NCBI GenBank assembly: GCA_965206145.1
Contig: CBDBIK010000009.1
Location: 248,001 to 312,000 of the forward strand
Direction of reading: 5' to 3'
DNA length: 64,000 nt
Source: CBDBIK01 sp965206145
GTDB taxonomy: Bacteria; Pseudomonadota; Alphaproteobacteria; TMED109
The position numbers were made by a program, and so were the translations under genes. Numbering within the stretch: the stretch's first letter is position 1; the number at the start of each line of letters is the position of its first letter. Under the pieces are notes generated by a model. The model ran no database searches. It saw only the letters and a program-made list of their open reading frames with translations, and was not told the origin of the DNA. Below, piece after piece: positions 44,201-52,217 of this stretch.

Positions 44201-45027
44201 TGGAGACCCAGGCGGCCACCGGTACCCCGGTGAAGGCGCTTCTGTCCGCCAACAACATTGAAGTTGTTTACGATCGGGTGATCCTGGTTCTCAAGGGTGT
44301 TTCGCTTGAGGTGCCGGAGGGCGGCATCGTTGCCCTTCTCGGTGCCAACGGCGCAGGGAAAACCACTACCTTGAAAGCGATTTCCCGTTTGCTCAAGGGC
44401 GAGCGAGGGGAAGTCACGCAAGGTAGCATCATCTACGACGGTGTCCCGACTGAGCATCTGGAACCTTCCGACCTTGTCCGACGTGGCGTGGTCCAGGTCA
44501 TGGAAGGACGTCACTGTTTTGAGCACCTAACGGTCGAGGAGAACCTCATTCTTGGAGCTTATACCGTCCGGGGCGGTGCTACCGCCGCACAGCTGGAGAA
44601 GACCTACAAATATTTCCCGCGTTTGCGCGATCGTCGCCACGCCCAGGCAGGTTACGTGTCTGGAGGCGAGCAGCAGATGACAGCCATCGGGCGGGCACTG
44701 ATGGCCAACCCTAGGATGATTCTTCTTGACGAACCCTCGATGGGACTGGCACCGCAGCTTCTCGCCGAGATTTTTGAGATCGTCGATCGTCTCAACAAGG
44801 AGGAGGGAGTGAGTTTCCTGTTGGCCGAGCAAAACACTCACGCTGCCCTCGAACGGGCGAGCTACGGGTATATTCTCGAAAATGGCCGGGTTGTGATGGA
44901 GGGAACTTCCGAGCGACTCACGGAGAACGAGGATGTCAAGGAGTTCTATCTGGGGCTTGGCGAATCGGGACGAAAAGGTTTCCGGGACGTTAAGCGCTAC
45001 CGCCGTCGGAAGCGTTGGCTTTCGTAA
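44200..45027 (+). CDS. livF: ABC transporter ATPase LivF
   Basis: A 275-residue ATP-binding subunit: Walker A GANGAGKTTTLKAI, signature VSGGEQQMTAIGRAL, Walker B RMILLDEPSMGLAP, followed by a C-terminal extension ending FYLGLGESGRKGFRDVKRYR. The start ATG shares one base with the livK stop. The NosR-like gene starts 95 bases before its end. Confidence 0.94.
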   Translation: METQAATGTPVKALLSANNIEVVYDRVILVLKGVSLEVPEGGIVALLGANGAGKTTTLKAISRLLKGERGEVTQGSIIYDGVPTEHLEPSDLVRRGVVQVMEGRHCFEHLTVEENLILGAYTVRGGATAAQLEKTYKYFPRLRDRRHAQAGYVSGGEQQMTAIGRALMANPRMILLDEPSMGLAPQLLAEIFEIVDRLNKEEGVSFLLAEQNTHAALERASYGYILENGRVVMEGTSERLTENEDVKEFYLGLGESGRKGFRDVKRYRRRKRWLS

Positions 45028-47263
45028 GAAATGGGTAGCGGCTTTTCTCGCCGCTACGTTTGCAGTTCTTGTCTCCTCTCCTGCTGCCGCGCAGGGGCCC
45101 ACCATTCTTCAGAAGGTGACGGAAGACACTCCGGATGGGGCCCTCGCGGAAGCGGACTCGTGGCTCGAGACGTACCTCAACGATGAGATGCTGGCCTACG
45201 TGTTTCCGGAAGCGGATTCTTTCGTCATGGTCGAAGGGGATTACCCGTCGGCTGATGTTTTCCAGGCTGGTGAACTGGTGGGCTACGTGTTTGAAACCCA
45301 TGACGTTGTCCAGGGTCTTGGCTATTCGCGGCGACCTTTCCATCTGCTGGTAGGCGTTCGCCCCGACGGAGTTCTTTCAGGCGTGCGTCTTCTCGCGCAC
45401 GTGGAACCGATCGCCATCCTCGGCCGCACCGACGACGACTTCCACCAGTACCTCACGCAGTACGGTGGGATCGACATCCGCAAAGGCATCAGTATGGTGC
45501 TGGGCCTTTCCGATTCCGTGCTTGAGGGAGAGCAGATCGCTATGCGTGAAACCGCGGGCGATACGTCGGATCTCACGCCCGTCGATGCCATATCGAGAAT
45601 TACCACGTCTTCGCTTTTGTTTATGGATTCCATCATGCGGGGCGCACGCAAGTTGGTCCGGGACCGAGGAACGTTGCTGGCGGCTGACGATCTGGGTCGC
45701 GTTCTCGATCTGGAAAGAAGATCGCCGCAGGATTGGGATTCTCTGCTCGCTGATGGATCGATTGCGGGTTTGCAACTGAATGTAGGAGATGTTGCTGCGG
45801 CATTTGCCGCCATTGAAGGAACGGACGCACCGCGCGCGATTCGTCTCTCGCCCGATGAGAATCCATGGACCGAAATGTATGCTGCCTTTGTCTCCCCTGC
45901 CGGGATCGGGGTGAACGTCCTGGGGCGACGTTGGTACGACCAGTACGTGGCCGCTGGACGGTCCGTCGGCGATCTGGTCATCTGGGTTGGTTTTGGGGGC
46001 CCTGGTGGATTTCGTGACACGAGCGCAACGGCTATCGCTCCTTCTGCCTACGAGACGCTCCGAATTGTCCAGGACGGGAGAGTGATCGAGCTTTCCCCCG
46101 ATCTCTTCAAGCAACTTCCCTTCCATCACATTGATGGCGCACCGACTTTCGATGACCAAGGGCTGTTCTATTTCGTTCCGGGACAGGGTCCGGATCCGAG
46201 TCGGCCGTGGACGCTTGAGCTTTTCATTCCAGGTGCAGCCCCGAGAGATGCTCTGGAAGGTACCGAGCCCGCATCTGCGACCTTTTCCTTCGATTATCAA
46301 CTTCCCCCGCTCTACGTTCGCGACGAGCCACTTGCCGCAGTATCCGATGTTGCTCTTGTCGGGACGGGCTTCGACTGGCGGCAGGGATGGCGTGATCAGT
46401 CAGACAGGGTGGTGCTTGCACTCGTGGGTATCCTTGCAGCCGTTCTGGTGCTGGTGTTCCAGAACAGGATCGTGCGCAACCGCCAATTGCACATGATTCT
46501 CCGCAACGGACTTCTTTTGTGGACGCTCGTTTGGCTTGGCTGGCTCGCCGGCGGACAGGTCACGGTTATTCACCTTATGAACCTCGCGCAGGCACCGGTA
46601 CACGGAGGCGACCTTGCGGTATTCCTCGCTGAGCCTGTGGTCGTCGTGGTTGCCGTTGCCTCGATCGTCACCCTTCCCATTTGGGGGAGAGCACTTTTCT
46701 GCGGTTGGCTGTGCCCATTCGGAGCACTTCAAGAACTTCTCGGGCGTCTTGCCCGTGCATTTCGGGTGCGCCAGATCAGGATTCCTGACCGATGGGGACG
46801 TCCCGCCAACGCCATCAAGTACGCGATTCTTGTGGTGCTTCTCGTGTTGACGTTTGTAGATTTCGATCGTGCTGTACGGGTGAGTTCAATCGAACCGTTC
46901 AAGACGGCGATTACCTTCCGGTTCAATGCGCCTGCAGCAGCGATGATGTGGGCGGGTGCACTGATCCTGGCGGCTCTCTTTGTCGAGCGCTTCTACTGTC
47001 GATTTCTTTGCCCGCTCGGAGCGGGGTTCGCGGTGCTCGGGCGAATTCGGATGTTCTCTTTTCTCCGGCGGAGAAAGGAGTGCGGAAGTCCTTGCCAGGC
47101 CTGCCGTCCGACTTGCCCGACGGGTGCAATCCTGCAGTCGGGAAAAATTGATATGAACGAGTGTTTTTATTGCCTCGACTGTCAGGTCATGCACGACGAC
47201 AAGACCCGTTGCCCGCCCCTGGTTTCGATGCTCAAGCAGCAGCCCCGGTCCGCGAACGCGTAA
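44933..47263 (+). CDS. NosR/NirI-like FMN-binding membrane polyferredoxin
   Basis: A 776-residue membrane protein. The ATG at 44933 has GGAG at 44922-44925, seven bases upstream, so I accept a 95-base overlap with livF. Order: a long n-region and signal peptide (residues 34-54), a periplasmic FMN-binding domain (about 90-230) whose flavinylation site reads DAISRITTSSLLF (family consensus SGATxxS, so GA is replaced by RI while the acceptor threonine remains), a periplasmic linker, six membrane helices from about 475, two CxxxCP motifs (CGWLCPFGALQEL and CRFLCPLGAGFAV), and two ferredoxin clusters (CGSPCQACRPTCPTGAI, CFYCLDCQVMHDDKTRCPP). NosR moves electrons to periplasmic nitrous oxide reductase; no nos gene is here, so its acceptor is unknown. 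Confidence 0.88.
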   Translation: MSRSSIWGLANRDEKVSGTLSATAVGSVGFRKKWVAAFLAATFAVLVSSPAAAQGPTILQKVTEDTPDGALAEADSWLETYLNDEMLAYVFPEADSFVMVEGDYPSADVFQAGELVGYVFETHDVVQGLGYSRRPFHLLVGVRPDGVLSGVRLLAHVEPIAILGRTDDDFHQYLTQYGGIDIRKGISMVLGLSDSVLEGEQIAMRETAGDTSDLTPVDAISRITTSSLLFMDSIMRGARKLVRDRGTLLAADDLGRVLDLERRSPQDWDSLLADGSIAGLQLNVGDVAAAFAAIEGTDAPRAIRLSPDENPWTEMYAAFVSPAGIGVNVLGRRWYDQYVAAGRSVGDLVIWVGFGGPGGFRDTSATAIAPSAYETLRIVQDGRVIELSPDLFKQLPFHHIDGAPTFDDQGLFYFVPGQGPDPSRPWTLELFIPGAAPRDALEGTEPASATFSFDYQLPPLYVRDEPLAAVSDVALVGTGFDWRQGWRDQSDRVVLALVGILAAVLVLVFQNRIVRNRQLHMILRNGLLLWTLVWLGWLAGGQVTVIHLMNLAQAPVHGGDLAVFLAEPVVVVVAVASIVTLPIWGRALFCGWLCPFGALQELLGRLARAFRVRQIRIPDRWGRPANAIKYAILVVLLVLTFVDFDRAVRVSSIEPFKTAITFRFNAPAAAMMWAGALILAALFVERFYCRFLCPLGAGFAVLGRIRMFSFLRRRKECGSPCQACRPTCPTGAILQSGKIDMNECFYCLDCQVMHDDKTRCPPLVSMLKQQPRSANA

Positions 47264-47279
47264 GGGAGAGGAGGTGCCC

Positions 47280-47591
47280 GTGCGTTTGTGTCCCCTGCCT
47301 GTTCTCTCGGTGGTCGCCCTCGTTTCGATGGTGTCTGCGTCCGCGGCTGAAACTCGGCGGGTCACGGAATTTTTGCTGTGCGATGACCGCGACATTCTGG
47401 TCAATGAACTTTCCCAAGAATACGGCGAGCGGCGCATCTGGTGGGGCATTGCCGGTGACGGTGACGCTGTGATCGAGTTGTATCTGGCTCCTGACACGAG
47501 TTCCTGGACGATCCTCAAGGTCGAGCCCTCTGGTACGGCATGCGCACTGGCGGGAGGGGATATGGGTTCTTTCGGCAAGGAAATTCCATGA
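47280..47591 (+). CDS. small secreted protein between NosR-like and synthetase genes
   Basis: A 103-residue protein with a signal peptide (LPVLSVVALVSMVSASAAE) and a short mature part with two cysteines. I prefer the GTG at 47280 because the GGAGAGGAGG run at 47265-47274 is its Shine-Dalgarno; a GTG at 47274 would sit within that run. The stop overlaps the acyl-CoA synthetase start (ATGA). No recognised domain; the overlap suggests it belongs functionally to this cluster. Confidence 0.65.
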   Translation: MRLCPLPVLSVVALVSMVSASAAETRRVTEFLLCDDRDILVNELSQEYGERRIWWGIAGDGDAVIELYLAPDTSSWTILKVEPSGTACALAGGDMGSFGKEIP

Positions 47592-49228
47592 GCAGAAACA
47601 TCTCTTATGAGATGGATCTCCCGCGTCGGATCGAGAACCACCAACCGCTCAGCCCGCTGTGGTTCCTGTTCCGGAGTTCCGACGTTTTTCCAGAGAGAAC
47701 TGCATGGATTCACGGAACTCGGAGTGCCACCTATGCCGAGTTTCTTACCCGTTGCCGTCGGGTCGCAGGCTGGCTCGAGGACAGGGGAGTGGGCCGTGGT
47801 GACACAATCGCGGTCCTTCTGCCCAACACGCCCGCGATGCTCGAATGCCATTTCGCGGTGCCCATGGCGGGAGCGGTCCTGAACGCAATCAACGTACGGC
47901 TTGATGCGGCGACAGTGGCCTATATCTTGCGCCACGGCGGTGCCAATATCCTGATCGCCGACGCAGAGTTTGCTGAACTTGCCCGTGGGGCCTGCGCAGA
48001 ACTGCCAGAATCGGAGCGTCCCAAGATTCTTTGGTCGACGGATTCTGAGAACCCGAGCGCGGATACTCCTGCCGACGGACCTGAGTACGAGGGAATCGCT
48101 ACAGGTGATGGCCGCGAGGGCGGACTGGATCTTCCCGATGACGAATGGGAAGCGATCTCTCTCAACTACACTTCGGGCACGACCGGGAAGCCGAAGGGAG
48201 TTGTCTACCACCATCGAGGGGCCTATCTGGCCGCGCTGAATAACCAGTTTGTCTGGGACATGCCACACGGAGCGAAATATCTGTGGACGTTGCCGATGTT
48301 CCACTGCAACGGATGGTGTTTTCCTTGGACAGTCACAGCTCTGGGTGGCACGCATGTCTGCCTCAGGAAGGTGGAAGGGGATGCGGTCGTGGCCGCGATT
48401 CGTGATAGGGGCGTGACCCATTTCTGCGGTGCGCCCATCGTGCTTGGCACAGTGATCGAAGTGGCGGCAAATCTGAAAGAGCCGCTTCCGCGCCAGGTCG
48501 ATGTCATGACGGCTGCTGCCCCACCCCCGCCCTCGGTAATTGAGGCGATGGAAGAGGCGGGCTTTCGCATCTCTCATGTCTACGGGTTGACCGAGTGCTA
48601 TGGCCCGGCGGTGGTCTCGGTCTGGCAGGGAGAGAAGTGGGATTCGCTTGGTGCTGAGGAGCGGGCCCGTCTCAAGGCCCGGCAGGGAGTCCGCTACCCG
48701 TCACTCGAAGGCCTCGACGTGTTGAATCCCGAAACACTGAAGCCGGTTGCCCGCGATGGAAAGGCTCTCGGGGAAGTAGTGATGCGCGGAAACATGGTCA
48801 TGAAGGGCTACTACCGAGATGAGAAGGCGACTGAGGCTGCATTTTGCCACGACTGGTTCCACACAGGCGATCTCGCTGTCATGCATGCGGACGGCTATAT
48901 CGAGCTTAAAGATCGCTCGAAGGACATCATCATCTCCGGTGGCGAGAACATTTCCTCGATCGAAATAGAGGACACGCTTTACCGGCATCCGGATGTTGTG
49001 GTAGCGGCAGTGGTTGCCCGTCCCGATGAGAAGTGGGGGGAGACGCCCTGCGCGTTCGTTGAGGTCCGTCCGGGAGGCAAAGTTTCGAAAGAGGAACTCG
49101 TTGGTTTTTGCCGAGAGCACATGGCCAGCTTCAAGGTACCGAGGACTGTCGTGTTCGGAGATTTACCGAAGACCTCGACTGGAAAAATCCAAAAATTCAC
49201 CTTGCGTGCTCGCGCTCGCGCACTCTGA
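47588..49228 (+). CDS. acyl-CoA synthetase, AMP-forming
   Basis: A 546-residue ANL enzyme of the plant AAE/DmdB-like group. P-loop LNYTSGTTGKPKGVVYHHRG, adenine motif HVYGLTECYGPAV, hinge WFHTGDLAVMHADGY, and catalytic lysine loop KTSTGKIQKF near the C-terminus. Substrates in this group are medium-chain or substituted acids. It starts in the overlap with the small secreted gene and truA follows after 10 bases, so it closes the cluster's metabolic part. Confidence 0.9.
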   Translation: MSRNISYEMDLPRRIENHQPLSPLWFLFRSSDVFPERTAWIHGTRSATYAEFLTRCRRVAGWLEDRGVGRGDTIAVLLPNTPAMLECHFAVPMAGAVLNAINVRLDAATVAYILRHGGANILIADAEFAELARGACAELPESERPKILWSTDSENPSADTPADGPEYEGIATGDGREGGLDLPDDEWEAISLNYTSGTTGKPKGVVYHHRGAYLAALNNQFVWDMPHGAKYLWTLPMFHCNGWCFPWTVTALGGTHVCLRKVEGDAVVAAIRDRGVTHFCGAPIVLGTVIEVAANLKEPLPRQVDVMTAAAPPPPSVIEAMEEAGFRISHVYGLTECYGPAVVSVWQGEKWDSLGAEERARLKARQGVRYPSLEGLDVLNPETLKPVARDGKALGEVVMRGNMVMKGYYRDEKATEAAFCHDWFHTGDLAVMHADGYIELKDRSKDIIISGGENISSIEIEDTLYRHPDVVVAAVVARPDEKWGETPCAFVEVRPGGKVSKEELVGFCREHMASFKVPRTVVFGDLPKTSTGKIQKFTLRARARAL

Positions 49229-49238
49229 AACGTCGCGC

Positions 49239-50009
49239 ATGCTTCGCTACCGGCTACTACTGGAGTACGATGGCGGGCCTTTTCGGGGTTGGCAACGCCA
49301 GGAAGAAGATCCGTCCGTGCAGGTCGCCATCGAAGAAGCCGTCAAGGCATTTTGCGGAGAGCGGGTGATCGTTGAGGGAAGCGGACGTACAGATACGGGC
49401 GTGCATGCTCTGGGTCAGGTTGCTCATTTTGACCTCACCAAACCTCGAGCCGCTCGCCAGATCCGCATGGGCCTCAACCACCACCTTGTCCGTAACGTGA
49501 ACGGAAACGTTATCGTGCGTGACTGCGAGAAAGCAGAAGCAGATTTTCATGCCCGCTTCTCCGCAACCAAACGATGTTACCTCTACCGGATCCTCAACCG
49601 CTTCTCGCCGCCGGCCCTTGATCGGAACCGCGTCTGGTGGGTGCCTCAAGAACTTGATCTGAAGGCCATGAAAATCGCTGCTCGGACGCTTGAGGGAACG
49701 CACGACTTCACGAGTTTTCGCGCTTCGGGCTGTCAGGCGGACTCGCCAGTCCGCACCCTGGATGCCTTCAGCATCGAGCGCGAAGGGGAGACGTTCCTCG
49801 TTCGTGCCCGGTCGCGTTCGTTTCTCTACCGCCAGGTCCGCAACATGGTGGGATCCCTGGTGGAAGTGGGACGGGGGAAGGAGGGTACGGATTTTCTGGA
49901 AAAAGCCCTCTTCGCAAAAGATCGTATGGCCGCCGGTCCCGCTGCTCCGGCCCGGGGTTTGTACCTGGAGGCGGTGTCTTACGATCCTTCGGGCGACATT
50001 TCTTCGTGA
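49239..50009 (+). CDS. truA: tRNA pseudouridine synthase TruA
   Basis: A 256-residue TruA that forms pseudouridine at tRNA positions 38-40. Family start LLEYDGGPFRGWQRQ, catalytic aspartate in GSGRTDTGVHALGQVAHFDL, and C-terminal RSRSFLYRQVRNMVGSLVEVG. The ATG at 49239 gives the family N-terminus; the longer frame upstream lies inside the synthetase. It is the last plus-strand gene, convergent with the EamA transporter. Confidence 0.96.
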   Translation: MLRYRLLLEYDGGPFRGWQRQEEDPSVQVAIEEAVKAFCGERVIVEGSGRTDTGVHALGQVAHFDLTKPRAARQIRMGLNHHLVRNVNGNVIVRDCEKAEADFHARFSATKRCYLYRILNRFSPPALDRNRVWWVPQELDLKAMKIAARTLEGTHDFTSFRASGCQADSPVRTLDAFSIEREGETFLVRARSRSFLYRQVRNMVGSLVEVGRGKEGTDFLEKALFAKDRMAAGPAAPARGLYLEAVSYDPSGDISS

Positions 50010-50022
50010 ACGAGGATTCGCT

Positions 50023-51003
50023 TTAGCGTGGGGCCCTTGCTGCTTGCACAGACGGCCGTATCGCTGTGCCGCGTCGCCGATAGGTGTAGATCCCGGCGAG
50101 CATGATCAAAACTCCTCCGACCAAGGTGTGGATCCCAGGGATCGTGTCGAAAAGGATGATCCCGTACACGGTCGCAAACAGCAGCTGGATATAGGTGAGG
50201 GGCCCAAGTGAGTTTGCCGGAACCCGAGCGAAGGCGAAGCCTGACAGGTACTGACCGAGCCCTCCGAGGCTGCCGAGCGTGACCAGCATGACCCATCCTG
50301 TGGCATCGGGTGTCTGCCATTGGAAGGGCACCATGACGTTTGTGGCGATCACGCCCGCGATCGCGGAATAGAGAAGCCCCGTTTCCGGTGAATCCACGAC
50401 CGAGACTACTCGGCTCCAGGTCATGTAGAGGGCGAACATTACCGCGGCCACGCCACCGGTGGCGAAGCCGATGATCGTTTCGGGTGGGACGACATTCGTA
50501 TCGCCAGTCAGCGCGGCGGCAAGGGAGAGGGGTTGGATGACGATGAGGACTCCGACGAATCCCACGAGGACGGCGCACCAAACACGCCAGTCAACCCGTT
50601 CTCCCAGCACTATTCTCGACAGTGCAGTCATGATGAGTGGAGCGGTGAAGATAATGGCGGTGGCGTCGACGATCGGGAGACGTGCGAGCGACTGGAAATA
50701 GAAAAACGTCATCCCGAAAAGGGCGAGCGAGCGGAGGATCTGCGTACCCAGGCGGCGGCTTCGGCGGATGCCGTGATCACGTCCGGCGAGGCGGATCAGG
50801 ACGAGGACTGTGAGCCCGATGACTGCATGGAAGGTGTAGCGGGCCCAGACCGTCTGCACGATGGGATAGGTCTGCGAGACCAACTTTCCGAGCGCCTCCA
50901 TGGTGGAGAACGAGAGCAGCATTCCGAGAAAGAAAGCAAACCCAGACGCCTCCACAACATGACGGGTGTCAGCGGGTGAAGTAGGCGACAAGGACTTCCT
51001 CAT
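50023..51003 (-). CDS. EamA/DMT-family transporter
   Basis: A 326-residue protein with ten hydrophobic helices arranged as two EamA repeats (VQTVWARYTFHAVIGLTVLV; RIVLGERVDWRVWCAVLVG; later GGLGQYLSGFAFARVPAN). DMT proteins export metabolites or amino acids; the substrate cannot be inferred. The start ATG at 51003 overlaps the end of dapE by 35 bases; a later GTG start is possible. Confidence 0.87.
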   Translation of the reverse strand: MRKSLSPTSPADTRHVVEASGFAFFLGMLLSFSTMEALGKLVSQTYPIVQTVWARYTFHAVIGLTVLVLIRLAGRDHGIRRSRRLGTQILRSLALFGMTFFYFQSLARLPIVDATAIIFTAPLIMTALSRIVLGERVDWRVWCAVLVGFVGVLIVIQPLSLAAALTGDTNVVPPETIIGFATGGVAAVMFALYMTWSRVVSVVDSPETGLLYSAIAGVIATNVMVPFQWQTPDATGWVMLVTLGSLGGLGQYLSGFAFARVPANSLGPLTYIQLLFATVYGIILFDTIPGIHTLVGGVLIMLAGIYTYRRRGTAIRPSVQAARAPR

Positions 51004-52192
51004 AGACGTCGGTTAGACGGATGATGTCCTCGACCGCGACGCTTTCATTGGCTTTGTGCATCGTCTTGCCAACCCCTCCGAATTCGACGACGGGGCACAC
51101 GGCTTGGATATAGCGGGCGTCGGAAGTTCCGCCTGACGTCGACTCCATTGGTCGGTGTCCAGTTATCTTCTCGACGGCATCCGCTACGATTTTCCGGAGA
51201 TCTCCCGGGGGTGTGAGGAAGGTGGGGCCACTCCAAGTGAGATCAAGATCGAAGGTACCGGAATTCGCGACTTTCAGCCGGTCGCGTATCCAACGCTCCA
51301 GGGAAGCAGAATCATGAGATGGACCGAATCGGATGTTGAAGCGAGCCTCGGCACGGGGAGGAGTGACGTTGGTCGCAGGATTGCCGACGTCTACGGACGT
51401 AATTCCAAGGTGCGAAGGTTGAAATTCTGTATCGCCCTCGTCGGGTGGCTCGGCGAGAAGCGAGGCCAACATCGCAATCAATCTTGGTATCGGGTTGTCA
51501 GCGTATTCGGGGTAGGCGACGTGTCCCTGGACTCCCTGCACCGAGAGAATGGCGTTGACGCTGCCGCGCCGACCGACCTTCATCATGTCTCCAAGGGTTT
51601 CGGGGTTAGTGGGTTCACCCACGAGACAGGCGTCGATGACCTCGCTTTGGGAGGCCATCCACTCGAGGATGCGCACGGTGCCGTGGCGCGATGGCCCTTC
51701 CTCGTCGCCCGTGATTAACAAGGAGATCGATCCATGCGGTCTTGCTTTGGAAATAAACCGTGCAGCCGCTGCAACGAAGGCCGCGATACTACCCTTCATG
51801 TCGGAGGCTCCCCGTCCGTACAGGACGCCATCCTGGATCTTTGCGGAGAAGGGATCGTGTTCCCACTCCTCTGCAGGGCCAGGCGGGACAACATCAGTGT
51901 GGCCGGCGAAACAGAAGTTGGGTGTTTTCGTGCCGAAGCGTGCGTAGAGGTTCTCCACACGGGCGTCAGGGCCTTGTGCACCCTCCTCGCCGAACGGGAG
52001 ACGTTGGCAGACGAAGCCAATCTTCTCGAGTGAGTCCTCAAGGATTTTCAGGGCGCCGGCATCTGCAGGTGTAATGCTGGGACGACGGATGAGGGCTTGC
52101 GCCAGCCGAACAGGATCAACGGGTTCAGGTGGCACGGCACTGTCTCCAGTAGGTATGCGGACAAGTGTGGTTGCGTGCCCTGCACCGGTCAA
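50969..52192 (-). CDS. dapE: succinyl-diaminopimelate desuccinylase
   Basis: A 407-residue M20 metallopeptidase-family DapE in the lysine/diaminopimelate pathway. It shows ALIRRPSITPADAGALKILE, metal ligands in FCFAGHTDVVPPGP, YGRGASDMKGSIAAF and LLITGDEEGPSRHGT, and GGTSDARYIQAVCPVVEFG near the end. The listed start is a TTG at 52192; a GTG at 52135 would give a more usual N-terminus. Family relatives hydrolyse acyl-amino acids, but the motif pattern favours DapE. Confidence 0.92.
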   Translation of the reverse strand: MTGAGHATTLVRIPTGDSAVPPEPVDPVRLAQALIRRPSITPADAGALKILEDSLEKIGFVCQRLPFGEEGAQGPDARVENLYARFGTKTPNFCFAGHTDVVPPGPAEEWEHDPFSAKIQDGVLYGRGASDMKGSIAAFVAAAARFISKARPHGSISLLITGDEEGPSRHGTVRILEWMASQSEVIDACLVGEPTNPETLGDMMKVGRRGSVNAILSVQGVQGHVAYPEYADNPIPRLIAMLASLLAEPPDEGDTEFQPSHLGITSVDVGNPATNVTPPRAEARFNIRFGPSHDSASLERWIRDRLKVANSGTFDLDLTWSGPTFLTPPGDLRKIVADAVEKITGHRPMESTSGGTSDARYIQAVCPVVEFGGVGKTMHKANESVAVEDIIRLTDVYEEVLVAYFTR

Positions 52193-52217
52193 CGCACAGG
52201 CGGCACTCCGCCAGGAC

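Noticed and set aside
44933..47263. Calling the NosR-like gene part of a nitrous oxide reduction locus
   Set aside because: No nosZ, nosD, nosF or nosY gene is in the window; the neighbours are an ABC importer and acyl-CoA synthetases.
46886..48577. 563-residue minus ORF over the NosR-like gene and synthetase
   Set aside because: Spans two supported genes antisense and has no recognisable domain.
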